Shown: positions 11,901-22,300 of the stretch, one piece after another
How the letters are laid out: each line of letters starts with the position of its first letter
Numbering within the stretch: position 1 is the stretch's first letter
DNA from: Nematostella vectensis
Taxonomy: Eukaryota > Cnidaria > Anthozoa > Actiniaria > Edwardsiidae
Direction: 5' to 3'
Assembly (NCBI RefSeq): GCF_932526225.1
Contig: NC_064048.1
Span: 6,802,627 to 6,866,626 of the forward strand
DNA length: 64,000 nucleotides
Translations under genes and position numbers: made by a program
Notes under the pieces: generated by a model
What the model saw: only the letters and a program-made list of their open reading frames with translations
Databases searched by the model: none
Told to the model about the DNA's origin: nothing

Positions 11901-12835
11901 AAGGGCAATATAGTGGTGGGAAAAATAAGTAGGCTGGCCGCGTGCAAAGTGGTAAAGCAGAGAGAAACACACTGCCGACCCAGTTTACTTTTCATTTTTT
12001 TTTATGTAAGCCCAAAAGCTTGCGCAAGTTCACTACGAACGATACAGTTTGCTTGCATTTCCATTGATTCGCACGCGTGACTGTCAAATTGTATTTTTTA
12101 TACCTTTTTTTAAGCAATCACAGAAGGCAGAACTTTTGGTGACTTTTATTATTTATTATTTTTCGAGAAATTTCCTTCCTCTCTGCCTCCTACGTTAAAA
12201 TCAATTTTATGTCATTTGACTATGGCTATTTCTAATGCAACTCATGCTTTTTGTATCCTTTCTAGGTTGTGATCTTGCAGTTGGGGTTCAGGACAGAAAT
12301 ATCATCCCTGATAACAGCTTTTCCGCATCGTCGTACAGAATATCATCAGGTTACGCCTCAGATTTATTTGCACCAATGAGTGCCCGACTAAACGGGGGTG
12401 GATATTGGATTCCTTCGGGAATCCAAAGCTTGCAGTACCTCCAGGTTGATTTGCTGTCTTTGTACATGATTTGCGCCGTGGCAACACAAGGAGGAACCCT
12501 CTCGGAGCATGATACAAGAACCACAAGGTACAAGCTTTCGCTCTCAACAACGGGGTCTTCCTGGGAAATCTACCAAGAAAGTGGCGCAGAGAAGGTATGT
12601 TGTAACGCTGAGTACAAACTTCGCGCTTGGCTCTATTCAAAATGGTCAATGTGAGCATCAATGTAAATAACAAACCTTTTTTGTCACCCAGGAGTTTCAT
12701 GGAAACTACGACAAGCCAACAGTTGTGAAGAATCCTTTGGCAAAAAAGCCGACTGCAAGATATATCAGATTCATACCAACACAATGGCCCTACTATCCTG
12801 GTTTTCGCGTTGAAGTCTTTGGGATTCGTCAGTAA
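8941..12835 (+). CDS. Secreted PAN/apple - EGF - F5/8 type C (discoidin) protein
   Basis: Six exons join in frame: 8941-8998, 9631-9896, 10270-10351, 11743-11856, 12266-12594 and 12692-12835, all with GT..AG introns, giving 330 aa. Exon 1 encodes a short hydrophobic leader ([10 protein letters not shown]) that fits a signal peptide. Exon 2 is a PAN/apple-like domain (about residues 23-108) with the cnidarian-type spacing [16 protein letters not shown] and a closing YRYCSF. Exon 3 gives a four-cysteine half EGF (109-135), exon 4 a full six-cysteine EGF with the VDEC..NPCQNG calcium-binding type start (136-173), and exons 5-6 an F5/8C domain (175-330; starts [30 protein letters not shown]). The cysteine that usually closes F5/8C is absent. 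The protein is probably extracellular, binding glycans or lipids in adhesion or matrix; that role is inferred from the domains. Exon 1 is the least certain. A second F5/8C-end exon copy lies downstream. Confidence 0.85.
9265..9522. mobile_element. MITE family CAGGCCCGTACC, copy 1 (in intron 1)
   Basis: The ends are CAGGCCCGTACCC and its near reverse complement GGGTACAGGCCTG, flanked by CCTATA on both sides (9259-9264 and 9523-9528), a good target-site duplication. A poly-C run sits about 35 bp inside the left end. The interior, with AACGGTCGAAAGTCCACTTTC and GGAGATACTGCAAAGGC, recurs at 22917-23203 and 61113-61391. It has no coding capacity and lies wholly within intron 1 of the PAN/EGF gene. 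Confidence 0.85.
10352..11160. repeat. 45-bp minisatellite in intron 3
   Basis: About 17 head-to-tail units of 45 bp, with unit core GTTAGTACGATACACATTC then TACTGATTGTTGTAGTACC. The unit length is a multiple of three, so long meaningless ORFs appear on both strands. The array starts at the 5' splice site of exon 3 (GTAAGTACG), and several units retain GTAAGTACGATAC, so the array carries repeated donor-like sites. Later units gain one- or two-base indels, so the register drifts toward the 3' end. Confidence 0.95.
11265..11407 (+). repeat. Copy of the gene's 3' UTR segment inside intron 3
   Basis: The sequence from AATTTGATTATAATCACTA to CTACTTCAACTACTTTTGGG matches the region just after the stop codon (12858-12983) and part of 13095-13160. 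It is a third, intronic copy of the block duplicated at the 3' end of the gene. No coding sequence is included here. Confidence 0.8.
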
Positions 12836-12984
12836 AACTTGTAGAATGTTCTACCAAATTTGATTATAATCACTAGGATCGTCATTGGTGCGGGTCTTTG
12901 GGAATTTTGCTTTCCTAACATCATAAAATGCTGAATTAAACTTCACTATCATACTTGCTAAACCCTACTTCAACTACTTTTGGG

Positions 12985-13160
12985 AGCCGACTGCAAGATA
13001 TATCAGATTTATACCAACACAGTGGCCCTCCTATCCTGGTTTTCGCGTTGAAGTCTATGGGATTCGTCAGTAAAACTTGTAGATATGTTCCACCAAATTT
13101 GATTATAATCACTAGGGTCATCATTGGTGCGGGTCTTTGGGATCTTCGCATTCCTAACAC
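12985..13160 (+). pseudogene. Duplicated terminal half-exon of the F5/8C domain
   Basis: Matches 12747-12920 with an offset of 238 bp. It encodes the C-terminal end of the discoidin domain again ([20 protein letters not shown], then VEVYGIRQ and stop). The copy lacks its own acceptor AG at the exon boundary and the first 18 or so codons of exon 6, so it is probably part of the 3' UTR or flank. It differs from the true exon by a few substitutions, two of them changing residues (Y to S and F to Y). Confidence 0.85.
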
Positions 13161-13189
13161 AAACCAATCCAGACACTTGCTGCCTTGCA

Positions 13190-14282
13190 GGATAATGCCT
13201 TTTTAGGCAAAGGCTAGGAGAAGGAAACCTCCGACTACAAACCGCCACTGCCTTGTGGCTATACCTTATAGGAAAGGCTAAGGGAGTAAACCCCGACAGA
13301 AAATCAGGAGTCAGAGCGCCTAAAGTGGACGACGACGCATTGTCTTACTTGCAACTCCTGCGGGGTATCTGGAGTCAAGCTATCGTGACCATGATACGCC
13401 CTTAGGCCCATCAGCCTGCGCGTAGAGGGGACGTTCGTCACAAGATGTAGAAAAATAAAACAAAGGAACGGCAGTCACCGTCTTTACGCTTATATATCCG
13501 GTCACCGCCGAAGGAGGGATAAGACATCGCGTCTCACTGGAAAGCCATAGCTGGAAGCAAACTCGGCAGACCCCAGTGTCCCAAGAAGACGATGTTCCAC
13601 CATGGCTGATATCAGCTCGATGGGGAAATCTCGACCACCAAAACCTGCATCAGGCTCGTCAGATATCAATAAAGGGAAACGCATCCAGTGCTTCGTTTCT
13701 TCGCTTTTATTCTACGATAAATCTCCGATAATTCTGTTATATATATATGGACCTCGATGGCTTGAACGTTGACACTGCCTGCCTACAAGAAACACGACTG
13801 GTTCGAAATGGCCCGATCAGAAAATAAAATAACAACCTCTACTGGAGAGGAAAGCCCTCAGAGCCATCAAGGCAGAACGGAGTCGGTTCTTCCGTTCACT
13901 GTGGAACACACTGATCTCTTCCATTTTTCCTCCAACAAATTTAAATTGCTAAACACAATCTCAGCCCCCATCAGCATAGTCAGCTACTATGCTGCAACAT
14001 TTTGCTCTACATCAGAGAAGAAGGATAAAGACTTAACAAGTTCTGGACGAAATTATCTTGTTCGATGCCATGTGCTGACCACGAACAAGGGCCATCTTTT
14101 ATTAAAAGAGACAAAATAAAAACTAATGGTCATGCTATTGGCGATCTACTGTTTCCTTGGCCTCTGCATAGCGACACGTTCTTCTATGCTAGGAAACACA
14201 CCAAAGTCCATGGCGTAATTCACGTTCAGGCCAGACTTAACCTTGTCATCATAGGACATTCAAAAAGGGCCGTGCTTGAATA
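13190..14282 (+). pseudogene. Decayed LINE: 5' region and AP-endonuclease domain
   Basis: Around 13750 the + strand reads LDGLNVDTACLQETRL, the typical start of the APE-type endonuclease of non-LTR retrotransposons (N.D...LQET). It is followed by RNGPIRK, stop, LYWRGKPSEPSRQNGVGSSV, then in other frames ISIVSYYAATFCSTSEKK and further endonuclease-like pieces to about 14280. Stops and frame changes break it throughout. The preceding 13190-13500 (poly-GC-rich, with GGGGACGTTCGTCACAAG) resembles a LINE 5' UTR. No RT domain follows, so the copy is 3'-truncated or rearranged. Confidence 0.65.
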
Positions 14283-14420
14283 GATTGGCCCTCTTTTGGA
14301 CCCTGTTTAACTTCGCGTTCGTTTGGACTTAGGAGTCGTTGGAGGCGTTTGAAGAATTTCTGGTGTTATCGCCCGATTTATTGTAAAAAAAAAAACTACT
14401 ACGTAGGATTGTTGTTTACA

Positions 14421-14610
14421 GCCAAATTCGTTGTTGCGCGACTACGGCGAATCCAAAATCCTTGTCTTGTTTGGGAATAGCGCGAAGTCAGACAAAAGCT
14501 TTTGGGGCGGTTTGTCTGGTTTTGATTGTCTGGTTTGATTGACTACGCGCTATTCCCAAACGAAGAAAGGAATTTGGGTTTCTGGGAGCTCGCGCAACAA
14601 CGAAATTGGC
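14421..14610. mobile_element. Foldback MITE (GCCAAATTCGTTGTTGCGCG termini)
   Basis: Left GCCAAATTCGTTGTTGCGCG pairs with right CGCGCAACAACGAAATTGGC. Further in, TTGTTTGGGAATAGCGCG pairs with CGCGCTATTCCCAAACGAAG. The element is almost entirely self-complementary (about 190 bp). No coding capacity is seen. Confidence 0.85.
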
Positions 14611-14628
14611 AATAAAGCTTCTAGATAG

Positions 14629-14908
14629 AAAAGGGGAATTGCGCTAAGTGACCTTTCTGGTTGGCAAATTATAAACAAAATAGACAAAAAATCAGAAATG
14701 ACTGCGCCCGTCACGCCAGCGAACAATGAAAAACTGAAAGATTTTAATGAAACTAAGCCCTTTCTAATAATAAAAGAATTCTTTTTTTTTGTTAGCGCTG
14801 AATAAGTTTCTTTTTGTTGCTGTGATTTTGCCGCTTAATGCCTGAGGCGTGCGCTTAAGTTTGCCACCCAAACAGTCACGTGATCTCTTAGCGCAAGCCT
14901 CTTATTGC
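14629..14908. mobile_element. MITE family CAATAGGGG, copy 1
   Basis: Diverged copy of 26132-26410. The shared interior includes ATGACTGCGCCCGTCAC, GCTGAATAAGTT and TTTTTGT, and the right end shares TTGCCACCCAAACAGTCA and GTGATCTCTTAG. Terminal inverted repeats are degraded here. It abuts the MITE at 14421-14610. Confidence 0.75.
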
Positions 14909-15301
14909 ATTGGAGAAGCTTCAATATGCGAACAACTAGGCTTTGCAAAGAGAACATGCACATTTTTATCAGTACGTTTTTCACAGTTACGTATTGCCTC
15001 GTACCCAGGCGTCTCTAAGCTGTGGCCATCTTTTTATGACATATCCTTCAGATTTCCCGCTTGCTTCATTGGTCAGTTCCAAAAGCGTCTGCCATTTCCG
15101 ACCGAGTAGAACTGATCAAGAGTAGCTAGGGGACGAGGCAAGTGTTATGCAGTAGGTAAACAAGTGTATTGCATTTTCTAGATGTACTATAACAGAGGCA
15201 AACATCCATATCGAGTACAACTATATATATTCTTAGAGTTCGCCATTTAGAGTTCTATCAGAAATCCTGCATTCTGATTGGTTGAGCCAATAATGGTCTT
15301 T

Positions 15302-15775
15302 TACACCTTTCGCTGTTCATTAACGGGAAAGGGACATTCATTTGTGCTAAAAGTTACATCGATAGCGTGTATTGTACGTTCATCAACATCGCACGAAACA
15401 TCATTTAGCTTGACTCGACTTTCAATAACAATTGAATATTCGTGAACATTCATTAGCATCAACGGAGAAACAATAACGCACTTGGACATTTAATTCGATT
15501 GGAGCGAACATTCTTTTGCGCGCAATAAAAATTCTGTTGCACGTTTGGACAATCAGTTATAATGACAGTTATACGAAATAGAATTTCATTAGTGCTATTA
15601 ACATAAACAACGACAATCAACAACAGACAATCATATATTCAATCATTGTTATTGAAAGTCGAGTCATCGCTAAGGATGTTTCGTGCGATGTTGATGAACG
15701 TACAATGAACGTTAACGTTACAACGTTTGGCACAAATGAATGTCCCTTCCCTGTTATTGAACAGCAAAAGGTGTA
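15302..15775. repeat. Long inverted repeat, arms about 140 bp
   Basis: Left arm 15302-15437 contains TACACCTTTCGCTGTTCA, GGACATTCATTTGTGC, GTACGTTCATCAACATCGCA and GACTCGACTTTCAATAACAA. Right arm 15634-15775 is its reverse complement with modest divergence. The spacer is about 200 bp and AT-rich. It is probably a foldback-type mobile element; there is no coding sequence. Confidence 0.85.
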
Positions 15776-16828
15776 GTGATAGACGGTGAGTAGCGAAATG
15801 CTCGGGAAAATGGCGGATGAATCGCATTTGCCAATGTTAGTGACGACTTTTTAATTGATAATGCTAGAAAAAAAAATTAACCAGATATGAAATGATGAAG
15901 ATTTTCAACGGTAAGAAAACAACTGAACACGCCTATAAATTCATGTAATATTTTCAATTTTTTCAACTTTCACAGGGAAATCCCCGAGAGATGTAACATT
16001 TTTCTTGTGTTTGTTTACAACCAGTTTATTTTACAGAATGGAAGTCAAACAGATTACAGTTATCGAATAAAAGAAATCACTAAAGAAGAGTTTTATCGCT
16101 GTCTCCAAGTATTTTGTTCTTCGGTTTAACAAAAGAGATAGGATGGCATTGATTTCAAAGTCGCGTCAATGTGATAATGTATGAGCGGTCATTGACCGGC
16201 ACTAAAAACGACCGCAAATATATAAAAACCATTTTCAATTTCAACCAGTTAGACCTGTCGGCCTTTGGACTATGATATTTTGAATCATAGTCCAATCGGC
16301 CCGGGTCTATTTGTTAAATATTTACCCTTATAAGACACCCTAGGCTAATGCACTGACATATATGTTTGACGTATCGATGGAGAGGGGGACAAAGGCGAAA
16401 TGGGTGGGATGCTTAAATTACTACTGCTATGTTTTTTTTCCTGTAAGGATTAATAAATTGAACATTTTTTTTTTGTCATTTAAGAGCTTCGAAAATATTT
16501 CCAAACTTTTTTTTTTAGTATAGCATATGCTATACAAGCTCATTCGATACTTTTGTCCCCCTCAAACAATCTGCATTTTCACCAAACAAACTTAGGTATT
16601 AGTGTTAAGTTAGCTTATCACTTTCACAAATGTATAAAATCAGCAGGAAGCATGTAAATGGTAAATAATCCAGGCCGGACGGGGACGGATGGACGGAGGG
16701 GGGAGGGGGGGGGGGGGGGAGTGAGGTGCTTCCCCTTTCGAACGGAAATTTTAGAGGTAATGTATGGGGAGCTAAATCCCAAACATTTGCCTGCTGCAAT
16801 AGGTTTTATATATGAGTGCACCTATCCC

Positions 16829-17036
16829 CCTCCCTCCCCCCCCCCCCCCCCACCTGAATCCCATCCTGATCGCAGTGATTGCACGTTATCACTACTTGAC
16901 TAGAATCTCCCCCACCTGAATCCCATCCTGATCGCAGTGATTGCACGTTATCACTACTTGACTAGACTCCCCCCCCCCCCCACCTGAATCCCATCCTGAT
17001 CGCAGTGATTGCACGTTATCACTACTTGACTAGAAT
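16829..17036. repeat. Triple tandem repeat with poly-C leaders
   Basis: Three copies begin at about 16851, 16913 and 16981, each with CACCTGAATCCCATCCTGAT, CGCAGTGATTGCACG and TACTTGACTAGA. Copies 1 and 3 are preceded by C runs. A G run lies nearby at 16690-16709. The wider stretch 15776-18290 holds no recognisable gene; 17999-18024 is a short (TA)n. Confidence 0.9.
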
Positions 17037-17994
17037 TAGACTTAGACGAAGGCTCTAAAAGTCTGAACTTGTATTACATAAAATAACAAAAAAAACGCAA
17101 ACCTCATCGTGTCTTTTTATTTTATTATCCCAATCCCCTGCTACCCTTTAGCTTTATAACCAATCAATTTGGATTAATCCTGGGGCTCTAACGTAAACAA
17201 TGGCGTGGGAAGCCAACTCAATGGCAGAAGATTTTATCAACACCATAGAAATCTGCCATAAACCCTACAAACTTTTTGAAACCACCCTCTTCGTTTCTTC
17301 TTAACCGTAAAATCAGAAATCGAACTTTGTTACTCTTAGTATTCAATTGATGTGAGTAGAGCTGGTCTTCTAGTGTATTTTGATTTCCAGCTAATTGTTT
17401 CCTGACATCTCGATCAAACCCCCCACTTAACCACTTGATCAAACAGTCATATGAAAAGTCAGAAATAAGTCATATGTAATTGACGCAGTGGAGTTATCGA
17501 ATCTGCTGACATTTACGAGCTTATGTGGATTTGTTCACATTCACGATGTGGGTACATCTTCGGAGCACAGTTCTAGGCCGGTCGTTTGACGACACGGTGT
17601 AAAAATTTGTGAAAAAGATCGTCTTTGAGCAAAGTTGGTCGTGAGCGAGCCGAGGCGCTCCGTGTGCTTCCTTATATTATGTAGAGTGAGGTAAGAGTGA
17701 CCGAATTTTTACGAAACTTTACAGAGGTAATTAAAATGATGACTTCTAATAACGGAGGTTATTTTTATTTTTATAATATAGGTTTTGAAGTGACGCGCAC
17801 CTAAATTTTAAATAAGCGCACACGCTGTTTTTGATTTTTTTCTTATTCAAACGAGCGCTGTGCTTGATTTCTCAATGAAAGATATATTTGTTTTATACAA
17901 CAATTATAATGTTTCTTACGTTACAATCTAGTTTTAGGGAGCATGCTGACGCCAACCGTGTGTGTCTGAACAGCACATGGACCCTTGCCGGGCG

Positions 17995-18027
<33 letters not shown>

Positions 18028-18290
18028 TTACTTTAAGGAGAATGTTAACCTGGATGTTTGCAAAGGAGACTAGCAAGTGGTCTCGCGCATTGGCGAGCAT
18101 ACACGAGCACATATTTTTTTCTCATGTGGTTGAGGGGGGGGGGGGGGCACTCCATTAAAAACAAACGGGGGTGGTCGTTGGCAAAATCAACTCTAATCCT
18201 ACACTCTAAGGGGTAACACTTTGGGTGTGGTCAACATCAATTCTTACCCGTGCGAGTCGGTGCATGACCAAGGATTATGACCTTCTAATT

Positions 18291-19295
18291 TGTAACTGGT
18301 AGGTTAACCTTTGGTAGGCCTATTTACACAAATATAAGTCGCCCAGGACTGAGAAGGCGTCACAAATTATCATAAAACATCTAAAATCTATTGAGGAAAA
18401 TGGACACGCTCAATCAAGCTTGTTGCCATTTGCACGGCATTGATTACCATAGAAATCTGCCTTCGAGACCCGTCCCAGTCCTTCGACTCCAGAGCGAGGA
18501 ACGCCTCGTGGGTAATCCCAGGAAACGTTGCACGCAGATCATCAATGTTGTGAAATCTAAAGTTGAAGGCGACATGCCTGTCATAAGGTTTCCCTGGCAA
18601 CCCAACTGGTGCTATGAACGCTTTTTCTACTTGAACTATCTGATCATTTGTAACTCTAATTCTCAAGGTGTCATTACTTAAACGTATACGATCTTTCTCC
18701 GCGTCAAACCTTATCGCTGCCTTGAAAAACTTGTCGATGGCCTCCTTAAGGAACCGTAAATGTGTTTCTACAACGTCGGTGCCATAGAAAAGGTTCGAGT
18801 TGAGAACCTTGTTATAGGAAATATTCAACATGTGCGCATAGTCTGTTAGCTTGTATGGTAAAAGTATCGAACCAGCAACATCTAGCACGATACTTCCAAC
18901 CAGCTGGGCCATTACTTTATGCGCCTTGAAACCCGGGTCCCCGAACATCTTCATCCAATAAAACGTATCGTCCGTCGTATGGTAGACAGGGTACATTCTA
19001 CTTTGACGTTTATATCCGAACCAGTATCCGTAATCACTAGAGGGGATACCAATGTAATCGTAAAACGCCACGTAATCACTGCTTCGGAAAAGATTGTATA
19101 TCATTGGCTCCGTGGGATCGAGGTCAGATGGAGTGTGCGCAAGCCAGGTTTCGTACACAGTTTTGTCAGAGTTGACGGGATCGCTTAGTCTCTTTGCCCA
19201 GTGATAAGTGACGTTTTTAAACATAGGACTAGCGCGAGTCCGCAATACAAAGTTACCTTGCACGGCTATATCTAGGTTGATGTAGGCTACGGCCT
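18291..19295 (-). pseudogene. Headless tandem copy of the carboxypeptidase 3' exon
   Basis: This 1005-bp unit is a direct tandem copy of 19296-20300; I count four substitutions in the compared coding part. Reading the minus strand it encodes the carboxypeptidase from YINLDIAVQGNF to the same stop, plus the same 3' flank. It retains two zinc-site residues (the Asp of YINLD and the His of YPVYH) but lacks the transmembrane, PA-like and first metal-ligand parts. There is no acceptor or start codon at its head. The nearby promoter-proximal exons belong to the complete gene, so it is best seen as a dead partial duplicate in the 3' flank, or an assembly artefact. Confidence 0.9.
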
Positions 19296-19392
19296 TGTAA
19301 CTGGTAGGTTAACCTTTGGTAGGCCTATTTACACAAATATAAGTCGCCCAGGACTGAGAAGGCGTCACAAATTATCATAAAACATCTAAAAT

Positions 19393-22300
19393 CTATTGAG
19401 GAAAATGGACACGCTCAATCAAGCTTGTTGCCATTTGCACGGCATTGATTACCATAGAAATCTGCCTTCGAGACCCGTCCCAGTCCTTCGACTCCAGAGC
19501 GAGGAACGCCTCGTGGGTAATCCCAGGGAACGTTGCACGCAGATCATCAATGTTGTGAAATCCAAAGTTGAAGGCGACATGCCTGTCATAAGGTTTCCCT
19601 GGCAACCCAACTGGTGCTATGAACGCTTTTTCTACTTGAACTATCTGATCATTTGTAACTCTAATTCTCAAGGTGTCATTACTTAAACGTATACGATCTT
19701 TCTCCGCGTCAAACCTTATCGCTGCCTTGAAAAACTTGTTGATGGCCTCCTTAAGGAACCGTAAATGTGTTTCTACAACGTCGGTGCCATAGAAAAGGTT
19801 CGAGTTGAGAACCTTGTTATAGGAAATATTCAACATGTGCGCATAGTCTGTTAGCTTGTACGGTAAAAGTATCGAACCAGCAACATCTAGCACGATACTT
19901 CCAACCAGCTGGGCCATTACTTTATGCGCCTTGAAACCCGGGTCCCCGAACATCTTCATCCAATAAAACGTATCGTCCGTCGTATGGTAGACAGGGTACA
20001 TTCTACTTTGACGTTTATATCCGAACCAGTATCCGTAATCACTAGAGGGGATACCAATGTAATCGTAAAACGCCACGTAATCACTGCTTCGGAAAAGATT
20101 GTATATCATTGGCTCCGTGGGATCGAGGTCAGATGGAGTGTGCGCAAGCCAGGTTTCGTACACAGTTTTGTCAGAGTTGACGGGATCGCTTAGTCTCTTT
20201 GCCCAGTGATAAGTGACGTTTTTAAACATAGGACTAGCGCGAGTCCGCAATACAAAGTTACCTTGCACGGCTATATCTAGGTTGATGTAGGCTACGGCTC
20301 GCTCTATTAGAAGATTTCGGTTCTGCTCAACCCATTCTGTCGAACCAAATAATCCCCACTCCTCGGCTCCCCAACTACAAAACTTAATCGTTCGTCGAGG
20401 ACGCCAACCAGATTTCCGAAGTCTTCCGAGCACTCGAGCGATCTCAAACGTCACAGCACTCCCACTTGAAGCATCGCCGGCTCCAGTCACCCACGAATCT
20501 CGATGGTTTCCGATAATGACGTACCGGTCGGGTTCCTCTCGGCCACTAATCGTACCAATTACGTTATATGACGTCATTAGCTCGCTTTGCGTGTTAACTT
20601 CAAGGCGGACCTTCGTATTGTTACCATGGAAACCTGGTCCGATGCTGAAGTTTGTATTGAAGATCGAGTACCAAGAGTCCGGCACATTTGGTCCTATACG
20701 AAAAAAAAGTGATAATATTGAAATCTCGTTTACAAAAAGAAAGAAATAACAATAGGGGCAAAAAGTTATATAGTTGTATTTTTGTTCAAGTCTTTCGTTA
20801 AAACATAGTTTCCAGTGCCGTAAAAGGCCTCTACAAATTGCAGGGGCACAATACACGAACATTTAGAAAAAGTTTGTGGGGCACAGCCACGCCCCTACTG
20901 GTCATTTTCTTATAATTTTTCAAAATAATAGGAGGGCACGTGCCCCCAGTGCCACACCCCTTGAGTGCCCCAACCCTTGCTACGGCACTGGTTTCATACT
21001 TCAAATAAGCAGATGTAAACGGATGTTTTCTCACACTTGGTAATTCCTAGGAAGAGAAAGAAAGCTTCCTGACAAAGACCTTAACTATGTGTCCTTCCTC
21101 TTGGCCGCTACATCCTGGGTTGCAAAGGAAGTGTTGTGAATATTCTATGAGAAACATTATAAAGCAGTCGTCGGCAGTTTTCTATTTAGTATAGTGGAGC
21201 CGGGTTTTCGACTTAGTGCCGGGCTTGTATATACGTGTCAGGTCAGATTGGGATTGTTTCAGTAGCTATAAACCTGGCTCTCTACGTTATGGACTGTGAA
21301 TCGTTATCTATTCGCTAAACCTGCCACATCTAATACCCTCCATTTACGTCAATTCTATTGGTCAGAATTCCTCACAAACCCTCTTCACACCCCCCCCCCA
21401 ACCCTCTAAGGCACCCGACCCCCTCTCTACAGACACACACACACCTTTTAGCAGCTTGAGAAGATCTAGCGCCTGACCATAGGATATCGGCTGTGCCGGG
21501 ATCGCGGGCGCAGTCTTCCTGAACTCACTCAGCGGTTTCCTGTATATCCCGCGTATTGCAGGAAGACCTGGGGTCAGCGGATCTCCGACGTATGGGTACT
21601 TTGCGAATGATGAAGGTTGCACTGCATCACGGGATAGCCAGGGCTTGCTGGGGTACGTTTCATTTGGCCCAGTCCCCTCAGGAGCGTAGAAGGGGACGTC
21701 TGGGAATGAGATAAAGCCAATGGCGCCATATTTCGCAGCTGTGTCGATCTGGAAATACAAAGACATTATTTACCCATATCATTCGAAGACTTTATTAAGC
21801 GATCTAGCATCTATTGTGCTATTTCAGCTGATACCCAATAACTCGAACCTCAAGAAAAATTAAACTCAGCTCCGGGTTATTGAGTGTTATATTAATGGGA
21901 AATAACAAGCATCGCTGGTGGTACCTGATCTATGCGTTATGCTACGACAAAATAAGGTCCCACGAGGCACTATATAGTGAGGCAAGAAAATTTGGAAATT
22001 AAAATCAACGACTTCTGGGAATTTTTTCCCTTCTATGGGGGTCGGAAATATAGGTGCAAAAATATATTGTAATTTGTATTATGGAAGTCGTAAATTTTAC
22101 TGTTTTGTTTGGGAAAAGTGTTAAAAATCAGCTTTTTTTGCTGAGCTTATTTACAGTGAATTTGGGCGAGTTATTAGCAAAACATTATAAACGTCATTAA
22201 CATTTCAGTCTGTAAAAGTCCCCGTATGAGTCGAGTGTCTGCAGTGGTAAGATTTGTCCTTGTATTGTGCTCAACCTGGCCTCCTCCCTTTGGCCCCGCA

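Noticed and set aside
13769..14119. 116-codon ORF as a gene
   Set aside because: Endonuclease motifs of a LINE run through another frame at the same place, so this is decayed retroelement sequence.
16266..16296. Short hairpin TTGGACTATGAT / ATCATAGTCCAA
   Set aside because: A perfect 12-bp stem, but no terminator or RNA-gene context in a eukaryotic intergenic stretch.
18391..20193. ORFs of 96 and 89 codons on the plus strand
   Set aside because: They are antisense shadows of the carboxypeptidase last exon and its copy.
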